Below are positions 9,583-18,718 of a stretch of 64,000 nt of DNA, piece after piece. How positions within the stretch are numbered: position 1 is the stretch's first letter; the number at the start of each line of letters is the position of its first letter. A program made the translations under genes and the position numbers. This DNA comes from Marinomonas maritima (GTDB taxonomy: Bacteria; Pseudomonadota; Gammaproteobacteria; Pseudomonadales; Marinomonadaceae): NCBI RefSeq assembly GCF_024435075.2, contig NZ_JAMZEG020000003.1, forward strand, positions 310,001 to 374,000, read 5' to 3'. A model generated the notes under the pieces. It made no database searches. It had not been told where the DNA came from and saw only the letters and a program-made list of their open reading frames with translations.

Positions 9583-10410
9583 ATGGCAACCTATGTGATT
9601 GGTGATTTGCAGGGCTGCTTAACACCTTTAATGCAGCTTTTAGAACATATCCAATATCGTGCAGAACAAGACCAACTTTGGTTTGCTGGTGATCTTATTA
9701 ACCGAGGACCGGAGTCTCTTGAAACGCTACGCTTTATCAAGTCGCTAGGCCACAATACGAAAGTGGTGTTGGGCAACCATGACCTGCATTTATTGGCGGT
9801 TTCATATGGTCATGGCAAACTAAAACGAGGCGACACACTTGCAGAAATCCTAACAGCGGGAGATCGTGACGACTTAATGGATTGGCTTCGCCAACAACCT
9901 TTGTGCCATTACGACGAGCAACTCAACACCGTCATGACACATGCTGGCATTCCACCTTGTTGGGATTTAAAAAAAACACAAACACTCGCCAAAGAGGTCG
10001 AGGACAAACTTCGATCCGACACGGTTGATGATTTTTTTGCCACCATGTACGGTAATAAGCCGAATCAATGGGATGACAAACTCACTGGCACAGATCGCCT
10101 TCGAACGATTACAAATTATCTAACTCGCATGCGGTTTTGTGATGAAAACAGCAAACTTGACTTAGAATCTAAAGAAGGCATAAGTACCGCATCAAAAGGC
10201 TATGCCGCTTGGTTTAATTACCCCACTAAAGTTCCTAGTGATTGCCATATCGTTTTTGGACATTGGGCCGCCCTAGAAGGAAAGACCCAGCAGGAACATG
10301 TTCATGCACTAGACACTGGCTGTGTTTGGGGAGGAAGCTTAACCGCTTTACGCCTAGAAGACAGACAACGCTTTAGTACACCTTGCACAATAAACCGGAA
10401 AAATTCATGA
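9583..10410 (+). CDS. apaH: Symmetrical diadenosine tetraphosphatase
   Basis: ApaH cleaves Ap4A into two ADP, and also removes Np4 caps from RNA. It is a metallophosphoesterase with the three N-terminal motifs GDLQG, GDLINRGP and GNHD, and later histidines in THAGIPP and FGHWAALEG. The start is the ATG giving MATYVIGDLQGC; an upstream in-frame extension would run into apaG and is not used. The 275-residue length matches the family. The stop overlaps the next start (ATGA). Confidence 0.95.
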   Translation: MATYVIGDLQGCLTPLMQLLEHIQYRAEQDQLWFAGDLINRGPESLETLRFIKSLGHNTKVVLGNHDLHLLAVSYGHGKLKRGDTLAEILTAGDRDDLMDWLRQQPLCHYDEQLNTVMTHAGIPPCWDLKKTQTLAKEVEDKLRSDTVDDFFATMYGNKPNQWDDKLTGTDRLRTITNYLTRMRFCDENSKLDLESKEGISTASKGYAAWFNYPTKVPSDCHIVFGHWAALEGKTQQEHVHALDTGCVWGGSLTALRLEDRQRFSTPCTINRKNS

Positions 10411-10727
10411 CTTACACTTGTATCGACATCTCAGACGCCCTACCGATCATTGAAAATAATGGCGCTATTGTAGACATTCGTGATTTGGTTAGCTTTGAAA
10501 CGAGCCATATGACCAACGCTATCAGCTTAACCAACGACAACGTACAAAGCTTTATTGATAGTGCCGAAAAAAGCCAGCCCATTATTGTTTGTTGCTATCA
10601 CGGTAACAGCAGTAAGGGAGCAGCAGAATACCTTGCATCGCAAGGTTTCAAAGAAGTCTATTCCTTAAACGGAGGCTTCAGTCAGTGGAGCGCTATGTTC
10701 CCAGAGCAGTGCGAAACAGGCAACTAG
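10407..10727 (+). CDS. glpE: Single-domain rhodanese GlpE
   Basis: This is a thiosulfate sulfurtransferase of 106 residues. The active-site loop CYHGNSSKGAA follows the strand PIIVC; the loop cysteine is the one that takes the persulfide. The C-terminal GGFSQWSAMFP is also typical of GlpE. The start ATG at 10407 overlaps the apaH stop by four bases, giving translational coupling. In E. coli glpE belongs to the glp regulon; here, as in pseudomonads, it is embedded between apaH and cca, so a glycerol role is not implied. Confidence 0.92.
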   Translation: MTYTCIDISDALPIIENNGAIVDIRDLVSFETSHMTNAISLTNDNVQSFIDSAEKSQPIIVCCYHGNSSKGAAEYLASQGFKEVYSLNGGFSQWSAMFPEQCETGN

Positions 10728-10733
10728 AACACC

Positions 10734-11831
10734 ATGACAACCCCCTACCAAGTCTACCTCGTTGGTGGCGCCGTTAGAGACGCCCTACTTGGACTGCCTG
10801 TTGTCGACCACGACTGGGTCGTCACAGGCGCCACACCAGAACACCTTGAGCAGGAAGGTTATCAGCAGGTTGGCAAGCAGTTCCCCGTCTTCCTACACCC
10901 TAGAAGCAAAGAAGAATACGCCCTTGCTCGCAAAGAAAAAAAGCAAGGCGAAGGCTATACTGGTTTTATCTGTGACTTTGCTCCCGATATTCGCTTAGAA
11001 GAAGATCTAGAACGTCGAGATCTGACCATCAATGCAATAGCGCAGGACCAAGATGGTAACCTAATAGACCCATTCAATGGGCAGCAGGACTTACATGACC
11101 GAGTATTTCGTCATGTCTCGGATGCCTTTGTAGAAGACCCGCTGCGCGTATTAAGGGTCGCTCGTTTCGCCGCTCGCTTTCACCATTTTGGCTTTAAAAT
11201 CGCGCCTGAAACCCTATCCTTGATGAAAACCATCAGTGCATCTGGAGAACTTTCCGCATTAAGCGCGGAACGTATTTGGAAGGAACTTGAAAAAGCGTTA
11301 AACACTCAGCATGCCGATGTGTTTTTTAGCGTTCTAAAAGAAGCGAACGCGCTCGACAGACTTTTTCCAGGGTTTATTTGGAAGGACAATCAGGCCATCG
11401 TTGATAGCCTGAATTACGCAGAGTTCACGCCCGCTCAACGCTGGGCCATTCTTGGAAAGCACACCCCACTCACGGAACTAAGTCAATTACACCAACGCAT
11501 CCGCTGCCCGAATCAGTTCAAAATTCTTGCCGAGCAAGTACGTGCTTTTATTGAAAATCAGCGCATCCCGATGAACGCGGAGCATTGGGAAAGCTGGCTC
11601 ATGTCAGTGAATGCCATCAAAAAACCTCAACCATTCTTATTATTAACTGACGTTTTAAGTGAACTAACCAATAGTAAACCAGAAGACTGGCAAGCTCTTC
11701 GCGAAACGATTGCGATCATCAATGCAGCCAGCTTGATGAAACAAGGCTTTGATGGGGCTGAGCTTGGTCTAGCCCTAAAAAGAGCCAGAATCGACGCGCT
11801 GGATAAAAAACTCTCACCCTTTATCAATTAA
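10734..11831 (+). CDS. cca: CCA tRNA nucleotidyltransferase, short form without HD domain
   Basis: This adds or repairs the CCA end of tRNAs. The class II nucleotidyltransferase head is clear: VGGAVRDALLG, the catalytic DHDWVV, then RRDLTINAIA and DPLRVLRVARFAARF. At 365 residues it is shorter than the E. coli enzyme (412). The region after about residue 220 lacks the HD phosphohydrolase histidine/aspartate pattern, so the phosphatase and 2',3'-phosphodiesterase activities are probably absent. It is the last gene of the lptD-cca run and converges on folB. Confidence 0.93.
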   Translation: MTTPYQVYLVGGAVRDALLGLPVVDHDWVVTGATPEHLEQEGYQQVGKQFPVFLHPRSKEEYALARKEKKQGEGYTGFICDFAPDIRLEEDLERRDLTINAIAQDQDGNLIDPFNGQQDLHDRVFRHVSDAFVEDPLRVLRVARFAARFHHFGFKIAPETLSLMKTISASGELSALSAERIWKELEKALNTQHADVFFSVLKEANALDRLFPGFIWKDNQAIVDSLNYAEFTPAQRWAILGKHTPLTELSQLHQRIRCPNQFKILAEQVRAFIENQRIPMNAEHWESWLMSVNAIKKPQPFLLLTDVLSELTNSKPEDWQALRETIAIINAASLMKQGFDGAELGLALKRARIDALDKKLSPFIN

Positions 11832-11841
11832 AAGTCCGTTA

Positions 11842-12207
11842 CTAATAAGTAACGGCGGATTTTCTGTGTATTTTCACACCAACAGATTGAGCGGCAGTAA
11901 CAGCACCCGGCTTGCGCAGAGTCAAGGTAACCGCATTCAGCTTAAACTGCCCTATCAAGTCGCCGACTAAATGCTCAGCCAAGGTTTCAATGAGCTCGAA
12001 CTGGCGCTCAGCACAAAACGCTAAAATGAAATTCGAAATAGCTTCATAATCCAACGTTTTAGCAAGGTCATCGGTCTCTGCAGGTACTCGATTGTCGTGC
12101 TCCATCTCCAGATCAAACAACAAATCCTGTTGAATCTTTTTTTCCCAATCGTAAACACCAATAACAGCTTGAGCTTTCAGCCCCTCAATAAACACCAAGT
12201 CTTTCAT
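11842..12207 (-). CDS. folB: Dihydroneopterin aldolase
   Basis: FolB converts 7,8-dihydroneopterin to 6-hydroxymethyl-dihydropterin in folate synthesis. The 121-residue protein shows DLVFIEGLKAQAVIGVYDWEK, the LDYEAISNFI segment, the pterin-anchoring ELIETLAEHL, and a catalytic-lysine region RKPGAV. It lies one base after the tsaD stop in the same orientation. An imperfect inverted repeat at its 3' end (about 11838-11857) may serve as a weak terminator for the convergent cca. Confidence 0.93.
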   Translation of the reverse strand: MKDLVFIEGLKAQAVIGVYDWEKKIQQDLLFDLEMEHDNRVPAETDDLAKTLDYEAISNFILAFCAERQFELIETLAEHLVGDLIGQFKLNAVTLTLRKPGAVTAAQSVGVKIHRKSAVTY

Positions 12208-12208
12208 A

Positions 12209-13246
12209 TTAAGATTCCTTCAAGGGGGGTAATTCAGATAAAGGCCAGCGAGCACGAATAGACAAACTAAGCTCGGACGATTGTCCATTTGCCAAACGCT
12301 GAGCACCCGCATAAGCAATCATAGCGCCATTATCGGTGCAGAACTCTGGTCGAGCATAAAACACACTCGCTTTGATTTTTCTCAGCTGACTTTCTAGCTG
12401 CTCACGCAAACGCTGATTCGCACTCACGCCACCGGCGATAATTAACCGTTTCAACCCTTCTGCCTCTAGTGCGCGACGACACTTAATCACTAAGGTATCG
12501 ACCACAGCGGTTTCAAACGCTAACGCAGCGTCCGCTTTAAATTGCTCATCACAGCGATCATCATCTAATGCAGCGTGCACTGCCGTTAAAAAAGCGGTTT
12601 TCAAACCACTAAAACTAAAGTCTAAACCAGGGCGATCTGTCATTGGACGCGGGAATTTAAGACCTGATTTAGGATTACCCTGTTTTGCTAATGCAGCAAT
12701 TTGCGGCCCACCTGGATACGGCAAGCCAATCATTTTGGCGGCCTTATCAAACGCTTCGCCGGCGGCATCATCTAATGACTGACCCAAAAGACGATACTCA
12801 CCAATACCATCCACTCGGACTAACTGGGTATGACCGCCAGAAACCAACAATGCAATAAAAGGCATCTCAGGTTGTGACTCTTCAAGCATAGGCGCTAAAA
12901 GATGTCCTTCCATATGATGCACGCCCAACGCAGGAATCCCCAACGCATAAGCTAATGAATGACCAATGGTCGCGCCCGCCATTAATGCTCCGACCAAACC
13001 AGGGCCACTGGTATAAGCGATTGCATCGAGCTCCGCTTTTTTCATACCGGCTTCTTGTAGCACCTCATCGATCAGTGGCAATGTTTTACGCACATGGTCA
13101 CGAGATGCCAATTCTGGCACCACACCACCGTATTCTGCATGCTGAGCAATTTGAGAATAAATTTTGTGGGCTAATAGACCCTTTTTGGTATCGTAAATAG
13201 CGATCCCCGTCTCATCACAAGAGGTTTCTAATCCCAATACTTTCAT
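12209..13246 (-). CDS. tsaD: tRNA N6-threonylcarbamoyladenosine synthase subunit TsaD
   Basis: TsaD transfers the threonylcarbamoyl group to A37 of ANN-decoding tRNAs, working with TsaB and TsaE. The 345-residue protein begins MKVLGLETSCDETG. It contains the metal-binding HHMEGH, the ASKHA-fold loops LVSGGHTQL and DDAAGEAFDK, and FCTDNGAMIAYAG near the C-terminus. It is divergent from rpsU across a 405-bp gap, the standard tsaD/rpsU arrangement in gammaproteobacteria. Confidence 0.96.
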   Translation of the reverse strand: MKVLGLETSCDETGIAIYDTKKGLLAHKIYSQIAQHAEYGGVVPELASRDHVRKTLPLIDEVLQEAGMKKAELDAIAYTSGPGLVGALMAGATIGHSLAYALGIPALGVHHMEGHLLAPMLEESQPEMPFIALLVSGGHTQLVRVDGIGEYRLLGQSLDDAAGEAFDKAAKMIGLPYPGGPQIAALAKQGNPKSGLKFPRPMTDRPGLDFSFSGLKTAFLTAVHAALDDDRCDEQFKADAALAFETAVVDTLVIKCRRALEAEGLKRLIIAGGVSANQRLREQLESQLRKIKASVFYARPEFCTDNGAMIAYAGAQRLANGQSSELSLSIRARWPLSELPPLKES

Positions 13247-13651
13247 TAGAGCAATCTCATCAATAATTTGAACGCATTGTACATTATCTCCCTCCCGTTG
13301 CAGAGCGAAGACGAGTCTTCTTAAGCCAACAAGCGCAAATGATATTAGACAAAGCCTAGTGGAAGCATTATAATGCGCGCGTTTTCAATGTTTAAATTAA
13401 AAGGCAGGTGATTTTTCTCGTTTGGCACATAGCTTCCCAAGTAAGCAGATATGGCGACTCAAACACAACTCTTGAAAAAATATATACAGTTACAGACGCG
13501 ACCACAGTCTGTCCAGAGTAAGAAAAATCGATCTATTTTAGATCACACTCTGTTCAACAAAAGCGCGCTTTGAAAGCCCATTAAATACGGGTATGATTCA
13601 CGCCGTTTTTGTGAATACTTAAACTTTAAAAAAATTATTAAAGGTAATAAC
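13247..13651. other. tsaD-rpsU intergenic region with long rpsU leader
   Basis: This 405-bp gap holds the rpsU promoter and then about 270 bases before the rpsU start. The leader contains short inverted repeats, for example ACAGAC/GTCTGT near 13492-13512 and GATCTA-TTT-TAGATC at 13530-13544. It also contains a 40-codon reading frame at 13451-13573 with no convincing ribosome binding site. No known RNA family is recognised. Confidence 0.5.
13346..13374 (+). promoter_or_regulatory. Sigma-70 promoter for the rpsU operon
   Basis: TAGACA and a perfect TATAAT are separated by 17 bases. It is placed so that transcription would start near 13381, giving a long 5' leader before rpsU. Confidence 0.6.
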
Positions 13652-13867
13652 ATGCCAGCAGTAAAAGTAAAAGATAACGAACCATTTGACATCGCTCTTC
13701 GTCGCTTCAAACGCTCTTGCGAAAAAGCAGGTGTTTTGGCAGAAGTTCGTCGTCGCGAATGTTACGAAAAACCAACAACGCTTCGCAAACGTGCTGCAGC
13801 AGCAGCGGTAAAACGTCACGCTAAGAAAGTTTCTCGTGAACAGAAGAAATTCCAACGTTTGTACTAG
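13652..13867 (+). CDS. rpsU: 30S ribosomal protein S21
   Basis: The 71-residue, strongly basic protein ([35 protein letters not shown]) is bS21 along its whole length. It is a small-subunit protein near the anti-Shine-Dalgarno end of 16S rRNA. The ribosome binding site AAAGG is just upstream. A strong terminator follows, so much rpsU transcript should be monocistronic, while readthrough would supply yqeY-dnaG-rpoD. Confidence 0.98.
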
Positions 13868-13941
13868 GCCAATCTGCCGTTTGGCAATTTGCTAAAAACA
13901 AATGTTTTGCCTAGACGCTTCTTGCATTTAGGCTTATAAAA

Positions 13942-13967
13942 AACGGCTAGTTAACAAACTAGCCGTT
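13942..13967 (+). terminator. Intrinsic terminator after rpsU
   Basis: The 11-bp stem AACGGCTAGTT/AACTAGCCGTT is followed by a T-run. It lies between rpsU and yqeY, in the position of the partial terminator in the E. coli rpsU-dnaG gap. Confidence 0.9.
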
Positions 13968-14006
13968 TTTTTGTTTATTTGCCTACCAGAAAGTAAAGAG
14001 GATCCT

Positions 14007-14453
14007 ATGTCAGATTTAAAAAAACACATCTCAGATACATTAAAAACCGCCATGCGCGCCAAAGAGAAGCAACGCGTAACCGTTATTCGAACCATCTTAT
14101 CTGAATGCAAAAAAATCGAAATCGACGAGCGCATTGAATTGGATGACGCACGTGTATTGGCCGTCCTAGATAAAATGAACAAACAACGCAAAGACTCAAA
14201 TCAGCAGTTTCTTGATGGCGATCGTGAAGACCTAGCTAAAATTGAACAAGAAGAAATGCTGATCATCAGCGAGTTTTTGCCAACACCATTGACTGATAAT
14301 GAAGTTGGTGAGATTGTCAAAGCGGCAATCAAAGAAACTGGCGCCAGCTCAATGCAGCAAATGGGCGCGGTAATGGCCATTGTTAAACCACAAGTGCAAG
14401 GTCGTGCCGATATGGCGCAAATCAGCAAACAAGTAAAAGCACAATTAGGCTAA
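14007..14453 (+). CDS. yqeY: GatB/YqeY domain protein
   Basis: The start is the ATG giving MSDLKKHISDTLKTAMRAKEK, with AAAGAGGA upstream; a longer in-frame extension overlaps the rpsU terminator. The 148-residue protein matches the YqeY family, which resembles the C-terminal tRNA-binding tail of GatB. Family marks are KQRKDSNQQF and a C-terminal GADMAQIS-like helix (GRADMAQISKQVKAQL). The precise role is not established. It is four bases upstream of dnaG. Confidence 0.92.
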   Translation: MSDLKKHISDTLKTAMRAKEKQRVTVIRTILSECKKIEIDERIELDDARVLAVLDKMNKQRKDSNQQFLDGDREDLAKIEQEEMLIISEFLPTPLTDNEVGEIVKAAIKETGASSMQQMGAVMAIVKPQVQGRADMAQISKQVKAQLG

Positions 14454-14457
14454 TAGT

Positions 14458-16431
14458 ATGGCGGGGCGCATTCCTGATCAGTTTATTGACGAGCTTCTCG
14501 CTCGGACCGACCTAACCGATGTGGTTGCGTCTCGCATCAGTCTAAAAAAAACAGGTCAAAACTATAGCGCCCTATGCCCTTTTCACAATGAAAAAAGCCC
14601 TTCATTCAGCCTAAATCCGAACAAGCAGTTTTACTATTGCTTTGGCTGCGGTGCTGGCGGCAACGCCATTTCATTTGTGATGGAACATGATCATCTGGAT
14701 TTTGTTGATGCCATTGAAGCACTTGCCAAAGATGCTGGTATGGAAGTTCCCAGAGAGCAAGGCGCACCGGATCGGTACGAGCAAAACGCCGAACTCCTAA
14801 AGCGCTTATCAGAAAGTGCTCAATTTTATCAACAGCAACTTACCCAACACCCCGATAAGAAAAGAGCCACTGATTATTTATCGAAAGATCGCGGATTATC
14901 CGGTCAGATAGCCAAAGTTTTTGGTCTAGGCTTTGCTCCACCCGGCTGGGACAATCTCCTCAAAAAAATAGGTACTCGCGCCGAAAGCCAAGAACAGCTT
15001 TTATTAGGTGGGATGCTCGTGGAGAAGAAAGAGCAACCCGGCCACTATTACGACCGCTTTCGTGATCGCATCATCTTTCCTATACGAGACTCCCGCGGGC
15101 GAGTGATTGCTTTTGGTGGACGCGCTTTTGGCGATGAAAAACCCAAGTATTTGAACTCACCTGAAACCCCTGTTTTTCAGAAAAGCCAAGAGCTCTATGG
15201 CTTATTTGAAGCAAAACAAAACACCCAAATACTCGATCAGATACTCGTGGTTGAAGGCTATATGGATGTCATCGTGCTAGCTCAACACGGCATTACTAAC
15301 GCCGTCGCCACACTAGGCACCTCGGTCAATAGCCAACACATACGTAAGCTATTTAAGCTGGTCAGCAAAGTTGTACTTTGCTTTGATGGCGATAAAGCTG
15401 GGCGCTCAGCCGCCATTCGCGGGCTGGAAGCCTCCCTTTCCGTTATGCAAGACGAAAAACAAATCCGTTTTTTGTTTTTACCCGAAGGCGAAGATCCTGA
15501 CTCATTAGTAAGGCAAGAAGGTAAGGACGCCTTTAACAAAAGATTGGAAGACGCCTCTTCACTTTCTCACGTTCTCTTTGAGCACGCTAGAAACCAAGTC
15601 ACCCTTGGCGACGAAGAAGGTGAAGCTCAATTCACTCGTAACGCCATGAGTATGATTCAGCAGATACCCAAAGAGCTTACATTTCGCTCTGTGCTTATTC
15701 GACAGTTAAGTGAGCAATCCGGGATTGATAGCGACACGCTAGGCAACACATCAATTCCCAAGCAAAGGCCATCAACCAATAACCAAAGCGACACTCAGAA
15801 CAACACGACAAACGAACACATTCCACATATTGGTAACGATGAAGAGCATTACGCGCCAGCCTATGATGAATACGACAGTTATTCGAATCATGAATACAGT
15901 AGCGCGCCAAGCCATTATGAGAGCAATAAAAAATCGACTTTTAAAAAAGGCGGTAAATTTAATAAATTTAAAGAAAAGGAAGCGTTTTTTCCTCCCGCCC
16001 CCTCTAGCCTTAGTCGCATAAAGCAAGCCTCACTTTGTTTACTCCTTCACCCACACATAGCGCAGCACATTGACCTACCTGACCCATTGGTCAACCAAAC
16101 AAATGAAGAACTACAAATCTTCTGCAAAATATGGAGATATTTCACAAAACACCCCACAAAAAACACAGGACACCTACTTGGTGAAATGGTAGATCAATCC
16201 ACCATTACGAATATTTACGCACTTTTAAACCATCAAGATGCCACAACCAAGCAAAAAATTACTAATGCACAACAAGAAGTGCTAGATATGGTCTCAGCCA
16301 TGGAAAAAAATCTTGGCTTAAATAGTTCCATCGCACGGTTGAAAAGCAAAGGGAATGAATCCATAAAGGATAGCAGTAGCAAGCAAGAACTACGAAATTT
16401 GATGGATTTAATCAGACAAAAAAAACATTAA
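14458..16431 (+). CDS. dnaG: DNA primase
   Basis: DnaG makes the RNA primers for chromosome replication at the fork. The N-terminal CHC2 zinc-binding domain is intact (CPFHNEKSPSF then FYCFGCGAGG). The catalytic core carries the TOPRIM motif VVEGYMDVI (near residue 264) and the DGDKAGRSA acidic cluster. A low-complexity Asn/Tyr/Ser linker (about 435-495) leads to the C-terminal DnaB-helicase-binding domain. The protein is 657 residues, longer than E. coli's because of the linker. Confidence 0.97.
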   Translation: MAGRIPDQFIDELLARTDLTDVVASRISLKKTGQNYSALCPFHNEKSPSFSLNPNKQFYYCFGCGAGGNAISFVMEHDHLDFVDAIEALAKDAGMEVPREQGAPDRYEQNAELLKRLSESAQFYQQQLTQHPDKKRATDYLSKDRGLSGQIAKVFGLGFAPPGWDNLLKKIGTRAESQEQLLLGGMLVEKKEQPGHYYDRFRDRIIFPIRDSRGRVIAFGGRAFGDEKPKYLNSPETPVFQKSQELYGLFEAKQNTQILDQILVVEGYMDVIVLAQHGITNAVATLGTSVNSQHIRKLFKLVSKVVLCFDGDKAGRSAAIRGLEASLSVMQDEKQIRFLFLPEGEDPDSLVRQEGKDAFNKRLEDASSLSHVLFEHARNQVTLGDEEGEAQFTRNAMSMIQQIPKELTFRSVLIRQLSEQSGIDSDTLGNTSIPKQRPSTNNQSDTQNNTTNEHIPHIGNDEEHYAPAYDEYDSYSNHEYSSAPSHYESNKKSTFKKGGKFNKFKEKEAFFPPAPSSLSRIKQASLCLLLHPHIAQHIDLPDPLVNQTNEELQIFCKIWRYFTKHPTKNTGHLLGEMVDQSTITNIYALLNHQDATTKQKITNAQQEVLDMVSAMEKNLGLNSSIARLKSKGNESIKDSSSKQELRNLMDLIRQKKH

Positions 16432-16468
16432 AAATCGCTTATTTTTTATTCGAAAAGATAGGATTAAG

Positions 16469-16497
16469 TGGATGAGAGTGATAATTTTTGTTATAAT
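16469..16497 (+). promoter_or_regulatory. Possible internal promoter for rpoD
   Basis: A good -10 hexamer TATAAT (16492-16497) stands 17 bases after a poor -35 (TGGATG) in the dnaG-rpoD gap. Its place, just upstream of rpoD, suggests an extra rpoD promoter, but the -35 match is weak. Confidence 0.35.
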
Positions 16498-16545
16498 CCG
16501 CGGCTTGCTAAACTCCCAAATGAATTTCTAACGATAGGTTGTCGA

Positions 16546-18384
16546 ATGCCAGACACTCAACAGTCACGTCTCAAAGAGCTGATCTCCAAGGGTAGAGAAC
16601 AAGGTTACCTAACTTTTGCTGAAGTTAATGACCACCTCCCTGATGACCTTTCAGACCCGGAGCAAGTAGAAGAAATCATTGCCATGATCAAAGACATGGG
16701 CATTACGGTTTCTGAAGTTGCACCAGATAAAGATAGCCTTCTTATGGAAGAAGGTGACTCTACCGATGAAGCCGCTGCAGAAGAAGCAGCCGCGGCCTTA
16801 GCTGCCGTAGAAGGCGACATAACCAGAACAACCGATCCTGTCCGCATGTACATGCGTGAAATGGGCACCGTTGAGCTATTGACTCGTGCAGGCGAAATTG
16901 CCATTGCAAAACGAATCGAAGAAGGTACGCGTGAAGTCATGTCTGCCATTTCCTACTTCCCTGGCGCCGTTGACGTATTGCTTAACGCATACGCAAAAGT
17001 ACAGGAAGAAGAAGGCCGATTAAGTGATATTTTTAGCGGTTTCATTGATGGCGATGGTGAAGAACCTATTTTTGAAGAGTTGACTTCTGAAGAGCCACCA
17101 GTCGAAGAAGACACCACAGACAATTCTGACGATGACGACAATACTGACGACGAGGAAGAAGAAACAGATAACGGTCCTGATCCAGAAGAAACCGCTCTAC
17201 GTTTCAACGACATCGCACGCATATACAACGAACTTAAAGTCTTGCTAGAAAATAGCGATAGACAAGACCCTGCCGTTCGTAACAAACAAGAAGAATTAAG
17301 CATCAGTTTTGCTCCGATCAAATTGGTTCCTAAGATTTTTGATGATTTAGTTTACCGTGTACGCTCTCGCATGGAAAAAGTTCGCGATCAAGAACGTCTT
17401 ATCATGCAAGTTTGTGTTCGCAAGTCAGGCATGCCAAGAACGGAATTTTTGAAGCGTTTCCCAAGCAATGAGACCAATCCTGATTGGCTAAAAGAACAAA
17501 TTGCTTCTGGTGCGGATTACGCGGCAGCGCTTGAAGAAAACTCACCTGAGTTTATGCGCAGTCAGCGTAAACTTCGTGCAGTTTCAAAAGACACTGGCTT
17601 AACAATTGCCGAATTAAAAGAAATCAACCGCCGCATTTCTATTGGGGAAACTCGATCACGTCGTGCGAAGAAAGAAATGGTTGAAGCCAACTTGCGTTTG
17701 GTAATTTCGATTGCGAAGAAATACACCAATCGTGGTCTACAATTCTTGGACCTCATACAAGAAGGCAACATCGGATTAATGAAGGCCGTCGATAAATTCG
17801 AATATCGTCGCGGTTATAAGTTCTCAACGTATGCCACTTGGTGGATTCGCCAAGCAATAACACGCTCAATCGCTGACCAAGCTCGCACTATTCGTATACC
17901 AGTGCATATGATTGAAACGATCAACAAACTAAACCGCATCTCTCGTCAGATGCTTCAGGAAATGGGTCGTGAAGCGACACCTGAAGAATTGGCTGCCCGA
18001 ATGGACATGCCTGAAGACAAGATCCGCAAAGTATTGAAGATTGCGAAAGAACCTATCTCGATGGAAACGCCTATCGGTGACGATGAAGATTCACATCTAG
18101 GTGACTTTATCGAAGACGATGGTGCTGAATCACCTATCGATATAGCAACCATTGAAGGGTTGCGTGAATCTACGACAACAGTACTTGCAGGTCTAACCGC
18201 TCGCGAAGCAAAAGTACTGCGCATGCGCTTTGGTATTGACATGAACACCGACCACACTCTTGAAGAGGTTGGTAAGCAATTTGACGTTACTCGTGAACGT
18301 ATTCGTCAAATAGAAGCCAAAGCATTGCGTAAGCTACGCCACCCTAGTCGCTCAGAACATCTACGAAGCTTCCTAGACGAATAA
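16546..18384 (+). CDS. rpoD: RNA polymerase primary sigma factor RpoD (sigma-70)
   Basis: The start chosen gives MPDTQQSRLKELISKGREQGYL, the conserved sigma-70 N-terminus, and a length of 612 residues against 613 in E. coli. Region 1.1 is followed by region 1.2 (DPVRMYMREMGTVELLTR). A long acidic non-conserved insert follows (Glu/Asp/Thr-rich, about residues 185-230). Regions 2 (RGLQFLDLIQEGNIGLMKAVDKFEYRRG in two parts, TYATWWIRQAI), 3 and 4 (VTRERIRQIEAKALRKLR) are complete. It is the last gene of the rpsU operon. Confidence 0.98.
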   Translation: MPDTQQSRLKELISKGREQGYLTFAEVNDHLPDDLSDPEQVEEIIAMIKDMGITVSEVAPDKDSLLMEEGDSTDEAAAEEAAAALAAVEGDITRTTDPVRMYMREMGTVELLTRAGEIAIAKRIEEGTREVMSAISYFPGAVDVLLNAYAKVQEEEGRLSDIFSGFIDGDGEEPIFEELTSEEPPVEEDTTDNSDDDDNTDDEEEETDNGPDPEETALRFNDIARIYNELKVLLENSDRQDPAVRNKQEELSISFAPIKLVPKIFDDLVYRVRSRMEKVRDQERLIMQVCVRKSGMPRTEFLKRFPSNETNPDWLKEQIASGADYAAALEENSPEFMRSQRKLRAVSKDTGLTIAELKEINRRISIGETRSRRAKKEMVEANLRLVISIAKKYTNRGLQFLDLIQEGNIGLMKAVDKFEYRRGYKFSTYATWWIRQAITRSIADQARTIRIPVHMIETINKLNRISRQMLQEMGREATPEELAARMDMPEDKIRKVLKIAKEPISMETPIGDDEDSHLGDFIEDDGAESPIDIATIEGLRESTTTVLAGLTAREAKVLRMRFGIDMNTDHTLEEVGKQFDVTRERIRQIEAKALRKLRHPSRSEHLRSFLDE

Positions 18385-18402
18385 ATAAAATTTTATTCAA
18401 AA

Positions 18403-18426
18403 AAACCGCTGCCAAAACAGCGGTTT
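18403..18426 (+). terminator. Intrinsic terminator after rpoD
   Basis: The 9-bp stem AAACCGCTG/CAGCGGTTT has a 6-base loop and a run of seven T. Confidence 0.9.
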
Positions 18427-18479
18427 TTTTATACCCGCTCCTTTGAAAAAATCATTTAAAACCAGCAGTAGCAACAAAA

Positions 18480-18496
18480 CTGTCATACACTGTAAT
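18480..18496 (+). promoter_or_regulatory. Pho-box-like direct repeat upstream of phoH-type gene
   Basis: CTGTCAT and CTGTAAT lie 3 bases apart, where the PhoB consensus is two CTGTCAT-like repeats 4 bases apart. A TATGGAT follows at a distance suitable for a -10 element. The spacing is off by one and only one half-site is perfect, so this is tentative. Confidence 0.25.
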
Positions 18497-18718
18497 TAGA
18501 GTATGGATAAAGACAGTGAGGCTTAGCTTGCTAAAAAACCATAATCATCACCAAAACATATCTATTCCACACCCATCTCAAGCGGGAATAATTTCCAGCT
18601 GGGTCACCTATTACTGCATTAGACACTCAATCCTCACAAACAAAAAACTCTCCTTTTGTTTCGTTCGTTTATTCGCTCTTCAAAAGAAAACTTCATGTTC
18701 ACTACAGGAGTAACATCT

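Larger units (their letters stand above)
18385..18718. other. rpoD-phoH intergenic region
   Basis: The 334-bp gap contains the rpoD terminator, a possible Pho-box-like pair at 18480-18496, and the phoH-type gene's CAGGAG ribosome binding site. A 65-codon reading frame starting near 18516 has no family resemblance and is not called. No other structured element was seen. Confidence 0.5.

Noticed and set aside
17085..17190. Acidic low-complexity stretch in rpoD as a possible insertion
   Set aside because: Primary sigma factors of this group normally carry an acidic non-conserved region here, and the total length matches E. coli RpoD.
18516..18713. 65-codon frame upstream of the PhoH-type gene
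   Set aside because: No ribosome binding site and no conserved features; it lies in the likely leader of phoH.
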